DNA of 64,000 nucleotides from Lysinibacillus macroides (lineage in GTDB: Bacteria > Bacillota > Bacilli > Bacillales_A > Planococcaceae). The number at the start of each line of letters is the position of its first letter. Within the stretch, counting starts at the first letter, position 1. The notes beneath the pieces were generated by a model. That model was not told the origin of the DNA and did no database searches. It was given only the letters and a program-made list of their open reading frames with translations. Location: the NCBI RefSeq assembly GCF_001281525.1, contig NZ_LGCI01000005.1:880569-944568 (forward strand). The letters run 5' to 3'. Position numbers and translations under genes: made by a program. Shown here in pieces: positions 37,385 to 45,731 of the stretch.

Positions 37385-38221
37385 TTATTTTAGGGATAAT
37401 TCTATATCACCATTTGATGAGGAAATAGTAAGCTGATGATCACCATCAGATAATTGTGTCACATTGTTACGTTGTTCCTCACCATTGATTGTAATATCGC
37501 CAAAGCTTGTTGTGAGGTCATAGCCGATCTCGCTTTTTTTATTTTGTAAAGAGAGCGTTGTATCGCCAAAGCTAGAGCTAATAGTTGTTGGACCATGTAA
37601 CGTGCCATCAATATCCATATCGCCATGCTCACTATTAATAGTTGTGCCATTACTTGTATATTGTTGAAGTGTGATATCGCCAAAGGATTGGCTAATTTCT
37701 GTTTTGTCACCCATTATACGATCAAAGGTAATATCACCATAATCTTGCTGAAGGTCTAACTGTTGATAATGAAGCTGCTGAATGGCTATATCGCCAAAGC
37801 TATTGTTGATGGTAATTGTATCTAATTCTTTATCTGTGGGGACATGGATTTTGATAGAAGGCGAATGAAAGTTGCCAAAGCCAAATTCTATGCTATTCTT
37901 TTTCCTTACGGCTGTTTCAATGATTAGTGTTCCATTGTCAATACGATATGTTACATCCTGCTGCTTCAACACCTTTGTTTCTAGCTTATAATCGCTACCA
38001 CCTGCGATAATTTCAAGATCGCCATAATCATTGCGAAGATCTATCTTTGTAAATGCATCCAATGTATAAGATTGGCTCACTAATTGCTGATTGCTCGGTA
38101 CATGGAAGCCATCCTCATCTTTGATAATGAGCCAGCGCCCACCTGAAAAATAACCAACCAGCGCTAATAAAATACCAGCTGCAATCATTGTCATAGCAAT
38201 CAGGGTATGCTTTGCGGTCAT
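37385..38221 (-). CDS. DUF4097 beta-helix-type protein (278 aa)
   Basis: An N-terminal membrane segment (HTLIAMTMIAAGILLALVGYF) is followed by an extracellular repeat domain. About seven repeats carry an FGDI/YGDI-like core (NSFGDIAIQ, QDYGDITFD, QSFGDITLQ, SEHGDMDID, SSFGDTTLS, TSFGDITIN, SSNGDIELS), roughly every 22-25 residues, consistent with a parallel beta-helix (DUF4097, LiaG/YvlB type). It begins directly after the DUF1700 stop and is the last gene of the PadR operon. Probable envelope-stress role by family; inferred. Confidence 0.85.
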   Translation of the reverse strand: MTAKHTLIAMTMIAAGILLALVGYFSGGRWLIIKDEDGFHVPSNQQLVSQSYTLDAFTKIDLRNDYGDLEIIAGGSDYKLETKVLKQQDVTYRIDNGTLIIETAVRKKNSIEFGFGNFHSPSIKIHVPTDKELDTITINNSFGDIAIQQLHYQQLDLQQDYGDITFDRIMGDKTEISQSFGDITLQQYTSNGTTINSEHGDMDIDGTLHGPTTISSSFGDTTLSLQNKKSEIGYDLTTSFGDITINGEEQRNNVTQLSDGDHQLTISSSNGDIELSLK

Positions 38222-38824
38222 TTAGAAGTCCCCTTTCTTTTTTTTCGTTATTTTATGGAATAGACGTCCTAAGGCTTCCACAGAGACAAGGACAATTTTC
38301 TTGATAATACGAACAACCATTGGAAATAGTAAGACACCTAATCCTGTAACGATTAAGCCAATTCCCATAAAGAGCAGTGCAGTCGGCCAATGTTCAGTTA
38401 AAATAAGGACCCCTCCAATAAGGGCCGCAATGCCACTGAAAAAAATGCTTGCAACGACAGCACCAATCGCAAAGATAAAACTAATAATAATGACCCCAAA
38501 GGAAAAAATAAGTGCGATCGCTGCTGCTAATAATGGTAATGATAGTGGTGCAGACAGGATTGCTAAAATAATTAGCCAAATAGCAGTCATCTTCTTTTTG
38601 GTCGATTTTGCAGAAGGGGTTTCCAAATCCTTTAATGCAAAATCAGCTAATATTTGTGAAGCAACATGTGAGGGAGAGCCTAGCTGTGCAATCACTTGCT
38701 GCTCATTGTTCTCTCCTGCCTCGTCAAAATATTCTTCATAATAGGCAAGCGCAGCATCTAACTCATGCGCAGGAAGCCGATGTAATTTCCCTCGTAGCTT
38801 TTTTAAATAGCTTGCTCTATCCAT
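38222..38824 (-). CDS. DUF1700 membrane protein (200 aa)
   Basis: N-terminal cytoplasmic helical region (SYLKKLRGKLHRLPAHELDA, ALAYYEEYFDEAGENNEQQV, LGSPSHVASQILADF), typical of DUF1700/HAAS proteins, then three to four membrane helices (about 82-175). AGGAGGGA precedes the ATG. It overlaps padR by 8 nt. Such proteins are commonly paired with PadR regulators and DUF4097 proteins in Firmicutes. Confidence 0.88.
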   Translation of the reverse strand: MDRASYLKKLRGKLHRLPAHELDAALAYYEEYFDEAGENNEQQVIAQLGSPSHVASQILADFALKDLETPSAKSTKKKMTAIWLIILAILSAPLSLPLLAAAIALIFSFGVIIISFIFAIGAVVASIFFSGIAALIGGVLILTEHWPTALLFMGIGLIVTGLGVLLFPMVVRIIKKIVLVSVEALGRLFHKITKKKKGDF

Positions 38825-39137
38825 CTAAATTCCCTCCTAAAAGTACACAATCAATCTTCTCCTTATACACATGCCACTCTTTCAAGAGCTCCAATAGCCG
38901 TACACGTCCTTGCTCAGTAATTTGATAATAGCGTCTATTTCTACCTTGAAAGGGCTGATCGTAGGTGATTAAATAATTGGCCTTTTGCAAGCGACGTAAT
39001 ACAGGGTACAGAGTAGACTCTGAAATATCCATCACCGCTTGTACCTGGTGTGTTAACGAATAACCATAGGCATCCTCTTTATCAACAATGGCAAGTACAC
39101 AAGCATCCAGTAAAGCTGAACCTAGCTGAAATGTCAT
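38817..39137 (-). CDS. PadR-family transcriptional regulator (106 aa)
   Basis: Short PadR winged-helix repressor: LLDACVLAIVDKEDAYGYSL, ESTLYPVLRRLQKANYLITY and NRRYYQITEQGR are the family signatures. GAGGTGGAAAG precedes the ATG. First gene of a three-gene operon with DUF1700 and DUF4097, with a promoter and repeated operator-like sites just upstream (39179-39229), so autoregulation is likely. Confidence 0.92.
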   Translation of the reverse strand: MTFQLGSALLDACVLAIVDKEDAYGYSLTHQVQAVMDISESTLYPVLRRLQKANYLITYDQPFQGRNRRYYQITEQGRVRLLELLKEWHVYKEKIDCVLLGGNLDG

Positions 39138-39178
39138 CTTTCCACCTCACATTCAATACCTATACTTCGATTTATATT

Positions 39179-39219
39179 ATATGACATATAGTATGTGGAT
39201 AGTATATGACGTATAGTAT
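39179..39219. promoter_or_regulatory. Probable PadR operator, two direct repeats
   Basis: ATATGACATATAGTAT (39179-39194) and ATATGACGTATAGTAT (39204-39219), 25 bp apart start to start. One overlaps the promoter spacer and the other lies around the transcription start of the minus-strand operon, a layout suited to repression. Confidence 0.6.
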
Positions 39220-39229
39220 TAATTGTCAA
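39201..39229 (-). promoter_or_regulatory. Sigma-A promoter of the padR operon
   Basis: On the minus strand TTGACA (39224-39229) and TATACT (39201-39206) with a 17-bp spacer, close to consensus. Confidence 0.8.
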
Positions 39230-39247
39230 TTACTTAAAAAATAATAT

Positions 39248-39276
39248 TTGAAGATTGTTAGAATTATTGTTATAGT
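39248..39276 (+). promoter_or_regulatory. Sigma-A promoter of the pan operon
   Basis: TTGAAG (39248-39253), 17-bp spacer, TATAGT (39271-39276). It diverges from the padR promoter and would start a transcript with a leader of about 260 nt before panB. Confidence 0.75.
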
Positions 39277-39282
39277 ATGTGC

Positions 39283-39546
39283 TGAAGGGCAGTATCCATT
39301 GTGAACGGCACCTTCACACACGCAAGACCCACTTATTATAAATATCTGCCTTGATCTGGTAAAGACAGGGACGGAAGAAAACGATACGTTCAATAAGCTT
39401 GTGATGTATTGATCAAGCTTAAGTTTATGACCTTTGTTTAATACAACAGGTCTATTAGCTCTGAACAAAGCCCGACCCTTCTGTCCATTTTTAGAACAGA
39501 AGGGTATTTCTGTTTTCTTCTCTTTAAAAAAAGGAGGATTATAAGA
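39283..39546 (+). promoter_or_regulatory. Structured panB leader with terminator, candidate cis-regulatory RNA
   Basis: About 264 nt without a gene. Visible hairpins: GAAGG...CCTTC near 39284-39315, AAGCTTG...CAAGCTT near 39396-39420, GACCT...AGGTC near 39429-39452, overlapping with CTTTGTT...AACAAAG (39432-39470), and finally a terminator-like stem ACCCTTCTGT/ACAGAAGGGT (39475-39505) followed by ATTTCTGTTTTC. No T-box motif is present. The 'pan motif' RNA is known upstream of panB in Bacillales; whether this is one cannot be decided by eye. Confidence 0.5.
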
Positions 39547-40383
39547 ATGAAAACGACTTCAGATTTTATCAAAATGAAAGCAGCAGGCGAGAAAATTGCA
39601 ATGGTTACAGCTTATGATTACCCTGCTGCTAAATGTGCCGAGGATGCGGGGGTGGATATGATTCTTGTAGGCGATTCACTAGGCATGGTTGTGCTTGGCT
39701 ATGATTCTACAATGCCAGTAACGGTAGCGGATATGGTTCACCATGCAAAGGCAGTACGACGCGGTGCAAAAAATACTTTTGTGGTGGTGGATATGCCATT
39801 TGGCTCCTACCACGGTGATATCAATGAAACATTAAAAACAGCTATTATGATGATGCAGCAAACAGGTGCTGATGCCTTAAAACTAGAGGGGGCAGGAGAG
39901 GTCATTGCTGTTATTGAAAAGCTAACAGCCGCTGGTATTCCTGTCGTTGCTCATTTAGGCTTATTGCCACAGTCAGCAGGCGTGCTAGGTGGCTATAAGG
40001 TGCAAGGAAAAACAGCTGAGCAGGCTGCGACACTTATTGAGGATGCTAAGAAATGTGAAAGAGCTGGTGCTTGTGCAATCGTCTTAGAATGTATTCCACA
40101 TCAATTGACAGAGCTTGTGGCAGCAAACCTTATTATTCCAACGATTGGCATTGGTGCAGGTGTAGAGGCTGATGGGCAAGTGCTTGTGTACCATGATATG
40201 CTCAGCTACGGGTCACATCATGTACCAAAATTTGTACAGCAATTTGCAGATATGGGTAAGGAAGCGAGTAGTGGCATGGTGCATTATGTAGAAGCCGTGA
40301 AAGCAGGCACATTCCCTGCATCTCAGCACTTCTTTACGATGAAAGAGGAAGCATTGGATCAGTTATATGGGGGCGTCAAGTAA
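39547..40383 (+). CDS. panB: 3-methyl-2-oxobutanoate hydroxymethyltransferase (278 aa)
   Basis: First committed step of pantothenate synthesis: hydroxymethylates ketoisovalerate with methylene-THF. It has [60 protein letters not shown] and [18 protein letters not shown]. Length is typical. AAGGAGG precedes the ATG. It shares one base with panC (TAATG). Confidence 0.97.
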   Translation: MKTTSDFIKMKAAGEKIAMVTAYDYPAAKCAEDAGVDMILVGDSLGMVVLGYDSTMPVTVADMVHHAKAVRRGAKNTFVVVDMPFGSYHGDINETLKTAIMMMQQTGADALKLEGAGEVIAVIEKLTAAGIPVVAHLGLLPQSAGVLGGYKVQGKTAEQAATLIEDAKKCERAGACAIVLECIPHQLTELVAANLIIPTIGIGAGVEADGQVLVYHDMLSYGSHHVPKFVQQFADMGKEASSGMVHYVEAVKAGTFPASQHFFTMKEEALDQLYGGVK

Positions 40384-41237
40384 TGAAAGTTGTAACGACA
40401 ATAGAAGCATTAACGACAGAAATACAGACAGCAAAGCAAAAGCAACAAACAATTGGGCTTGTGCCAACAATGGGCTATTTACATGAGGGCCATTTAACAT
40501 TGGCACAAGCAGCTCGTGCTGAAAATGATGTCGTTGTTATGAGTATATTTGTGAATCCAACACAGTTTGGACCACATGAAGATTTTGCAAGCTACCCTCG
40601 GGATTTGCCTAGAGATACAGCTTTAGCGGAGTCAGTTGGTGTCGATATTGTGTTTGCGCCAAGTGTGGAAGAAATGTACCCCCAGGATGGTGGTATTCGT
40701 ATTGCCGCAGGGAAGCAGGCAACCATTCTGTGCGGAGCGAGCCGACCAGGTCATTTTGATGGTGTGTTACAGGTTGTGGCTAAATTATTCCATTTAACAC
40801 AGCCAACACGTGCTTACTTTGGTCAAAAGGATGCGCAGCAGGTTGCGATTATTGCCACGATGGTACGCGATTTTAATTTTCCTATTGAAATGCGTGTGAT
40901 ACCAATTGTGCGTGAGGAGGATGGCTTAGCAAAATCCTCCCGTAATGTTTATTTAAGTGAGTCAGAGCGGCAGGAGGCTCCTGCTATTTATGAAGCATTG
41001 CAGCTAGCACGCGATCACTTTTTAGCAACTGGGGATGCAGCAAGTGCTCTTATCGAGGCAAAGAGTCATATCCAAGCACGCACACAAGGCAGCATTGATT
41101 ATATTGAATTGCTTGCCTATCCAGATCTAACACCTATCACAGCTGCAACAGAGCAAGTGCTAGTGGCAGCAGCCGTTTATATCGGCAAAACACGCTTAAT
41201 TGATAATTGTATTTTTACTGTGAAAGAGGGACTGTAA
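40383..41237 (+). CDS. panC: Pantothenate synthetase (284 aa)
   Basis: Condenses pantoate and beta-alanine with ATP. It has [20 protein letters not shown] (HIGH-type), [16 protein letters not shown] [41 protein letters not shown] and the KSSRNVYLS motif. One-base overlap with panB; panD starts 2 nt after its stop. Confidence 0.97.
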   Translation: MKVVTTIEALTTEIQTAKQKQQTIGLVPTMGYLHEGHLTLAQAARAENDVVVMSIFVNPTQFGPHEDFASYPRDLPRDTALAESVGVDIVFAPSVEEMYPQDGGIRIAAGKQATILCGASRPGHFDGVLQVVAKLFHLTQPTRAYFGQKDAQQVAIIATMVRDFNFPIEMRVIPIVREEDGLAKSSRNVYLSESERQEAPAIYEALQLARDHFLATGDAASALIEAKSHIQARTQGSIDYIELLAYPDLTPITAATEQVLVAAAVYIGKTRLIDNCIFTVKEGL

Positions 41238-41239
41238 TA

Positions 41240-41623
41240 ATGTTACGAATGATGATGAATAGTAAAATTCACCGTGCGACTGTGACACAGGCTGACTTAA
41301 ACTATGTTGGCTCCATCACAATTGATGAGGATATTTTAGATGCAGTAGGGATGCTGGCAAACGAGAAGGTACATGTTGTTAATAATAACAATGGCGCTCG
41401 TTTTGAAACATATATTATTGCGGGCAAGCGAGGTTCAGGTGTCATTTGTGTAAATGGCGCAGCAGCACGACTTGTCCAACGTGGCGATATTGTCATTATT
41501 ATGTCCTATGCGTATGTAGATAATGAAGAGGCAAAAGACCATAAACCAACTGTTGCCATTATGGGCGAGGGCAATACAATTCGAGAAATGATTACTTATG
41601 AGCCAGAAGCGACAGTGATGTAA
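41240..41623 (+). CDS. panD: Aspartate 1-decarboxylase (127 aa)
   Basis: Pyruvoyl enzyme making beta-alanine from aspartate. [20 protein letters not shown] carries the self-cleavage site Gly-Ser (YVGS), where the serine becomes the pyruvoyl group. [17 protein letters not shown] is the second signature. The ATG at 41240 with GAGGGAC upstream is preferred; the frame extends into panC. Supplies PanC. Confidence 0.96.
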   Translation: MLRMMMNSKIHRATVTQADLNYVGSITIDEDILDAVGMLANEKVHVVNNNNGARFETYIIAGKRGSGVICVNGAAARLVQRGDIVIIMSYAYVDNEEAKDHKPTVAIMGEGNTIREMITYEPEATVM

Positions 41624-41965
41624 AATCATTGGTCGAACCTAAAAAGAATCTAGGGGAGACAGATCCTTCCTCTATAGAATAAAAATGAATTTAGGAGACC
41701 TGTAAACTCTAATCAATTACGCTCCAGCGTAATTGCGTCTGGATTTTTCGAGCTCGCAAGGGAAATCCTCTTCAAAATCCATGACAATGTTTTTTGTACC
41801 GAAAGCGCTAGCGTCAGGTACATCCGCCAGGGCTTTTATCTTGATTCAGTGGGTGTCTCGTCACCCACTGAGCAGAGGTGAAAATAGGCATTCATCCTTC
41901 CCTACAGAGGAAGTGATCTTCCACTGAATCAAGATAAATAGATTTACAGGTCTTTACTAATAGGC
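41624..41965. other. panD downstream region with structured repeat
   Basis: About 340 bp without a gene, nearly filled by the palindromic repeat at 41697-41952. A weak hairpin TCTAGGGGAG...CTCTATAGA (about 41650-41680) may terminate panD. Confidence 0.5.
41697..41952. repeat. 256-bp palindromic intergenic repeat with terminal inverted repeats
   Basis: The ends are inverted copies: GACCTGTAAA at 41697 and TTTACAGGTC at 41943-41952. Inside are nested hairpins: AATTACGCT/AGCGTAATT, GTACCGAAAGCG/CGTCAGGTAC, CAGTGGGTG/CACCCACTG, and a longer pair TTATCTTGATTCAGTGG / CCACTGAATCAAGATAA (about 41838 and 41921). It has no coding capacity. GC content is higher than the flanks. I recall similar blocks scattered between genes in Lysinibacillus genomes, but cannot verify this here. 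Confidence 0.65.
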
Positions 41966-42547
41966 TTAGTTCAGCTTTTCAATAGGTAGTTTACTGAAAA
42001 TATCTTCCTTTAAGTTAGTCGTTCCCTTATCCTTCCTCTGCATATCTTCTTCTGCCTTATCCATTTGATCTATATTAAATTTCCCTTGATGGGCAGAGCT
42101 AATGCCATATTGATTCCATGCCTCCACCCAACCTAAAAATAAAACATAGGTTGAATCGGATTGTAGTTTTGTATAATGCCCATAATATACTTCCGTAATC
42201 CCAGGCTCCAAACCATTCTCCATTATATAATAAGGCTCTCTAATTTCGATTTCCGTATTTTCTAATTTTGGATCCCCTTTGATGACATTTACTATTTTGA
42301 TAGTACTTAAATGATAACCGTCAGGAAACCCGTCAAAAGGCGTTAAGATATTTTCAGGCTTCCCGATCAGTTGGGCTGTAACGACAAGATCGCTTCCTTC
42401 CATTCTTTCTTCATAATTTTCATATGTTTTCATCATCCCACTCTCAAGATGAATGGTTTTCACTCTATTTAAGTCTGCTACACTATAAGCTACGATCACT
42501 ATAGACAGGATGATTACCAGCCCATACATTCTCTTGTTATTTTTCAT
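41966..42547 (-). CDS. Hypothetical signal-anchored protein (193 aa)
   Basis: N-terminal hydrophobic segment (MYGLVIILSIVIVAYSVA), then an extracellular domain starting with SDLVVTAQLIGKPENIL and containing STIKIVNVIKGDP and VLFLGWVE, a pattern seen in small secreted Bacillus proteins of unknown role. GGGGGAA precedes the ATG and only 3 nt separate it from the upstream metalloprotease gene, so the two are cotranscribed and may act together outside the cell, for example as protease and its modulator (inference). Confidence 0.65.
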   Translation of the reverse strand: MKNNKRMYGLVIILSIVIVAYSVADLNRVKTIHLESGMMKTYENYEERMEGSDLVVTAQLIGKPENILTPFDGFPDGYHLSTIKIVNVIKGDPKLENTEIEIREPYYIMENGLEPGITEVYYGHYTKLQSDSTYVLFLGWVEAWNQYGISSAHQGKFNIDQMDKAEEDMQRKDKGTTNLKEDIFSKLPIEKLN

Positions 42548-42550
42548 TAT

Positions 42551-43174
42551 TTAATTCCCCCATTTATATCGCAGATGGCTAACATCATCACTAGACGGGT
42601 AAGCAGAATTTGTCTGACTACCTGAATACATCCATGAGTTCTGATTACTGTGGGCTGGATTGTTTTCAAAATGATGCATACTTAATGCATGTCCAATTTC
42701 ATGTCCAGTTAGCTTAACAACTTTATCCCAACCAGTATAACCCAAAGCTATTCTTTGTGTATCGTCAATTCTAATAGTAACTCTATCAAAAAGCGTACCA
42801 TTTATTACATTATTTGGACTAATTAAAACTGCGGTCCCGAATATATTTAAATAATACATCTCAGTCAATCCTGCATAACCTACTGGCAAGTTATTACTAC
42901 CAACATAAACTTTTATGTCTGAACTTGCATTTGTAGATGCTGACATATTTACTTTAGAAGATGAATTATTCCAGTTGGTAAACGCATGTTGAAAATGGCT
43001 TTGCATACCGTATGAGTTGACACTTGAATCTAACCAATAAGTTAACGAACTAGCGCCTTGCCTAAATTGACCTTTTAATATGTGAGCTGTATCATGGCTT
43101 GCAAATGTACTGCTACAATACCCAATGATTAAACATCCTAAGATAAATGCTGAGAAAAAATTTCTTTTTACCAT
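42551..43174 (-). CDS. Secreted metzincin-like zinc metalloprotease (207 aa)
   Basis: Signal peptide (residues ~1-25, FFSAFILGCLIIGYCSSTFA) followed by a matrixin-like catalytic domain. The zinc motif GHEIGHALSMHH fits HExxHxxxxxH with Ser in place of the usual Gly at position 8. A downstream SWMYSG supplies the Met-turn. The upstream FQHAFTNWNNSSSKVN is typical of M10/matrixin-like bacterial proteins. AGGT precedes the ATG by 6 nt. The protein is small and lacks a long propeptide. Substrate unknown. Confidence 0.85.
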   Translation of the reverse strand: MVKRNFFSAFILGCLIIGYCSSTFASHDTAHILKGQFRQGASSLTYWLDSSVNSYGMQSHFQHAFTNWNNSSSKVNMSASTNASSDIKVYVGSNNLPVGYAGLTEMYYLNIFGTAVLISPNNVINGTLFDRVTIRIDDTQRIALGYTGWDKVVKLTGHEIGHALSMHHFENNPAHSNQNSWMYSGSQTNSAYPSSDDVSHLRYKWGN

Positions 43175-43425
43175 ATAATTACCTACTTTTCATTTATTTT
43201 ACTAAATTTTACTCTATTAATCTACTATATTTTTAAATAATTGGATTTTATATTTATAATGTAATTTTATTGAGTTTAACCCAACGAATCTGAGTTTTTA
43301 GACACGTTATCGTATTTATAAAATATATTTGATAAAAATACGAATCTTCTAGTATTTTGTATCATATTTATGTAAAATTTAGTTGTAAGATATAACTTAA
43401 TTGATTAATGGAGGTATCAGTTGCA
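43175..43425. other. Divergent promoter region
   Basis: 250 bp, very AT-rich, between the divergently transcribed metalloprotease and nucleotidase genes. It must hold both promoters, but no near-consensus pair stands out. Confidence 0.3.
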
Positions 43426-45570
43426 ATGACAAACAAACGAAACAGATTTTACACAGCAACTGCAGCGGCATTGGCCGTAGCAGCAGTGGCAGTAGCACCA
43501 GCATCAGCAGCAAGCCCTTTTTCAGATGTCAAGGAAGACTATGCCCATTATGAAGGCATTGCCACACTCTACGCAGCAGGTATTGTCAATGGATACCCAG
43601 ATGGTACATTTAAACCGGAAACAAAAGTCACACGTGGACAAGCTGCGAAAATGATTGCAGGCGCACTCCAGCTAGATACAAAAACTATCGAGAATCCAAA
43701 TTTTACAGATGTTGATGTATCAAGCCCATACTATGGCTCTATTGCAGCACTTGCAGCATTGGACGTTATTTCAGGCTATGAGGATGACACATTCCGTCCA
43801 AATCAAACAATTACACATGGTAATTTAGCAAAAATTCTAGGTTCTATTCCAGCATTACCAGTGTTAGAGAGTGCGAAAGGCTATGCAGAAAACGATAGTG
43901 TAACACGTGGTCAGCTTGCAACATTCATTGCAGAAGCGCTAACAAAATCAGGGATAGAAACACCTGAAGTGCCAGAAACGCCTGAAACACCAACAGAAGA
44001 TGGATTTACATTATCTGTTTTACATGTCAATGATACACATGCTCGTGCAGATCAATTACCGAAATTAGCAACAGCTGTAAAAGAACAACGTGCGGCAAAA
44101 GAAAATGTTCTTACATTGCATGCTGGTGATGCATTTAGCGGTACATTATATTTCAATGAATTTCAAGGTCAAGCAGACTTAGCGTTATTAAATGAAATTG
44201 GCTTCGATGCGATGGTGTTTGGTAACCATGAATTTGATTTAGGCTCTTCACCTGAAGGACATAAGGCACTTGCAGATTTTGTAAAAGGTGCTAAATTCCC
44301 ATTCGTTGGTGCCAATGTAGATTTCTCAGCAGATGATACATTCACGGGTCTCTTTACAGATTTAGTGTCAAGTGAACCTGAAAATGGCAAAATCTATTCA
44401 GGGATTGTCAAGGAAATTGATGGTGAAAAAGTAGGGATTTTTGGCTTAACAACAGAAGAAACGAAAGATATTGCATCTCCAGGGAAAGTAACATTCTCTA
44501 ATTATATTGAAGAAGCGAAAAAAGCGGTCACGGCCTTTGAAGGTATGGGTGTCAATAAAATTATCGCCCTAACACATATTGGCTATAACGATAATCCAAA
44601 TGTTGATAATGATATTTTATTAGCCAAAAATGTACCAGGTATTGATGTAATTGTTGGTGGTCACGACCATACAAAATTAGACGAACCATTTATTGTGGAT
44701 ACCAACACAGTAGGAGAAGCGAAAGAGGCAACATTAATTGTTCAAGCAAATGAGTATGTAAAATATTTAGGTACGCTTGATGTTACATTTGATGAAAATG
44801 GTGTTGTTACGGAGTACGATGGTGAACTAATTGACCTTGGAAAAGTAGCGGAAGATGAAGCATTAGTAAAATTATTAGCACCTTATAAAGAGCAAGTGGA
44901 TGCCGTAAACAATAAAGAGATTGGTGTCACATTAACAGAAGAATTAGCTAGTCCACGTGCAGGTGAAGGTAGCTTGGAAAGTGTGCGTAGCAATGAAACA
45001 GCATTAGGCAATATTATTACAGATGGTATGCTGGCAAAAGCACAACAATATACAGATAAAGCCGTTGTGATGGCATTACAAAATGGCGGCGGTATCCGTA
45101 CATCTATTCCAGCAGGTAATATTACAGTTGGTCAAGTTATTGCGGTATTGCCATTTGGCAATACATTAGCATTAATGGATGCAACAGGTGCAGAATTAAA
45201 AGCTGCATTTGAAGTATCTGTAAAAAATGCACCAGAAGAAAATGGTGGCTTCTTACACGTTGCAGGCGCAAAAGTACAATACGATTCTTCACAAGAAGTA
45301 GGCTCACGTGTTGTATCAATTGAGTATTTAGATCAAGCAACAGGCGAGTATGTAGCAGTAGAGGATGCTAAAACTTACACAGTCGCAACAAATGCCTTTA
45401 CTGCTAAGGGCGGAGATGGCTTTGATATGTTTGCTAAAGCATACGAGGAAGGCCGTGTAACAGATTTAGGTTTATCTGACTGGGAAAACCTACAGGAGCA
45501 ATTACTATCACTAAAAGAAATCAAAACAACGACAGAAGGACGTATTGTTGATATTGCCCAACAGCAATAA
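43426..45570 (+). CDS. S-layer-homology 5'-nucleotidase / metallophosphoesterase (714 aa)
   Basis: Signal peptide (TATAAALAVAAVAVAPASA, cut near residue 29), then SLH domains (about 32-75, 90-135 and a shorter third one to ~175; for example FSDVKEDYAHYEGIATLYAA, GIVNGYPDGTFKPETKVTRG), which anchor to cell-wall polymer. A Pro-Glu-Thr linker follows, then a UshA-type metallophosphoesterase: VLHVNDTHARADQ, LHAGDAFSG, FGNHEFDLGSS, VGGHDHTKLD, and the C-terminal nucleotidase domain with NGGGIRTSIPAGNIT. The ATG at 43426 has GGAGGT 10 nt upstream. Probably hydrolyses extracellular nucleotides at the cell surface. Confidence 0.93.
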   Translation: MTNKRNRFYTATAAALAVAAVAVAPASAASPFSDVKEDYAHYEGIATLYAAGIVNGYPDGTFKPETKVTRGQAAKMIAGALQLDTKTIENPNFTDVDVSSPYYGSIAALAALDVISGYEDDTFRPNQTITHGNLAKILGSIPALPVLESAKGYAENDSVTRGQLATFIAEALTKSGIETPEVPETPETPTEDGFTLSVLHVNDTHARADQLPKLATAVKEQRAAKENVLTLHAGDAFSGTLYFNEFQGQADLALLNEIGFDAMVFGNHEFDLGSSPEGHKALADFVKGAKFPFVGANVDFSADDTFTGLFTDLVSSEPENGKIYSGIVKEIDGEKVGIFGLTTEETKDIASPGKVTFSNYIEEAKKAVTAFEGMGVNKIIALTHIGYNDNPNVDNDILLAKNVPGIDVIVGGHDHTKLDEPFIVDTNTVGEAKEATLIVQANEYVKYLGTLDVTFDENGVVTEYDGELIDLGKVAEDEALVKLLAPYKEQVDAVNNKEIGVTLTEELASPRAGEGSLESVRSNETALGNIITDGMLAKAQQYTDKAVVMALQNGGGIRTSIPAGNITVGQVIAVLPFGNTLALMDATGAELKAAFEVSVKNAPEENGGFLHVAGAKVQYDSSQEVGSRVVSIEYLDQATGEYVAVEDAKTYTVATNAFTAKGGDGFDMFAKAYEEGRVTDLGLSDWENLQEQLLSLKEIKTTTEGRIVDIAQQQ

Positions 45571-45590
45571 GACATTCAACTCATGACGTA

Positions 45591-45641
45591 AAAACCGCAA
45601 TTGGATGAGAGCTATTCTCGAAGATTGCGGCTTTTATTTTT
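45591..45641 (+). terminator. Intrinsic terminator
   Basis: CCGCAAT/ATTGCGG stem with an inner GAGA/TCTC, followed by CTTTTATTTTTT. Confidence 0.75.
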
Positions 45642-45731
45642 TAGAAGATTGCTAGATGGTATGAAAGGATGCTGCTAAACCAAATATATGATAAAATTCA
45701 TCTATCTAATGTGAACTGTGAGTTGAGATGT

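Noticed and set aside
39226..39468. 80-codon minus-strand frame in the panB leader
   Set aside because: It lies opposite the structured leader and over the pan promoter, with no ribosome binding site or family match.
39283..39546. T-box riboswitch upstream of panB
   Set aside because: The conserved T-box sequence (AGGGTGG...CGCG type) is not present.
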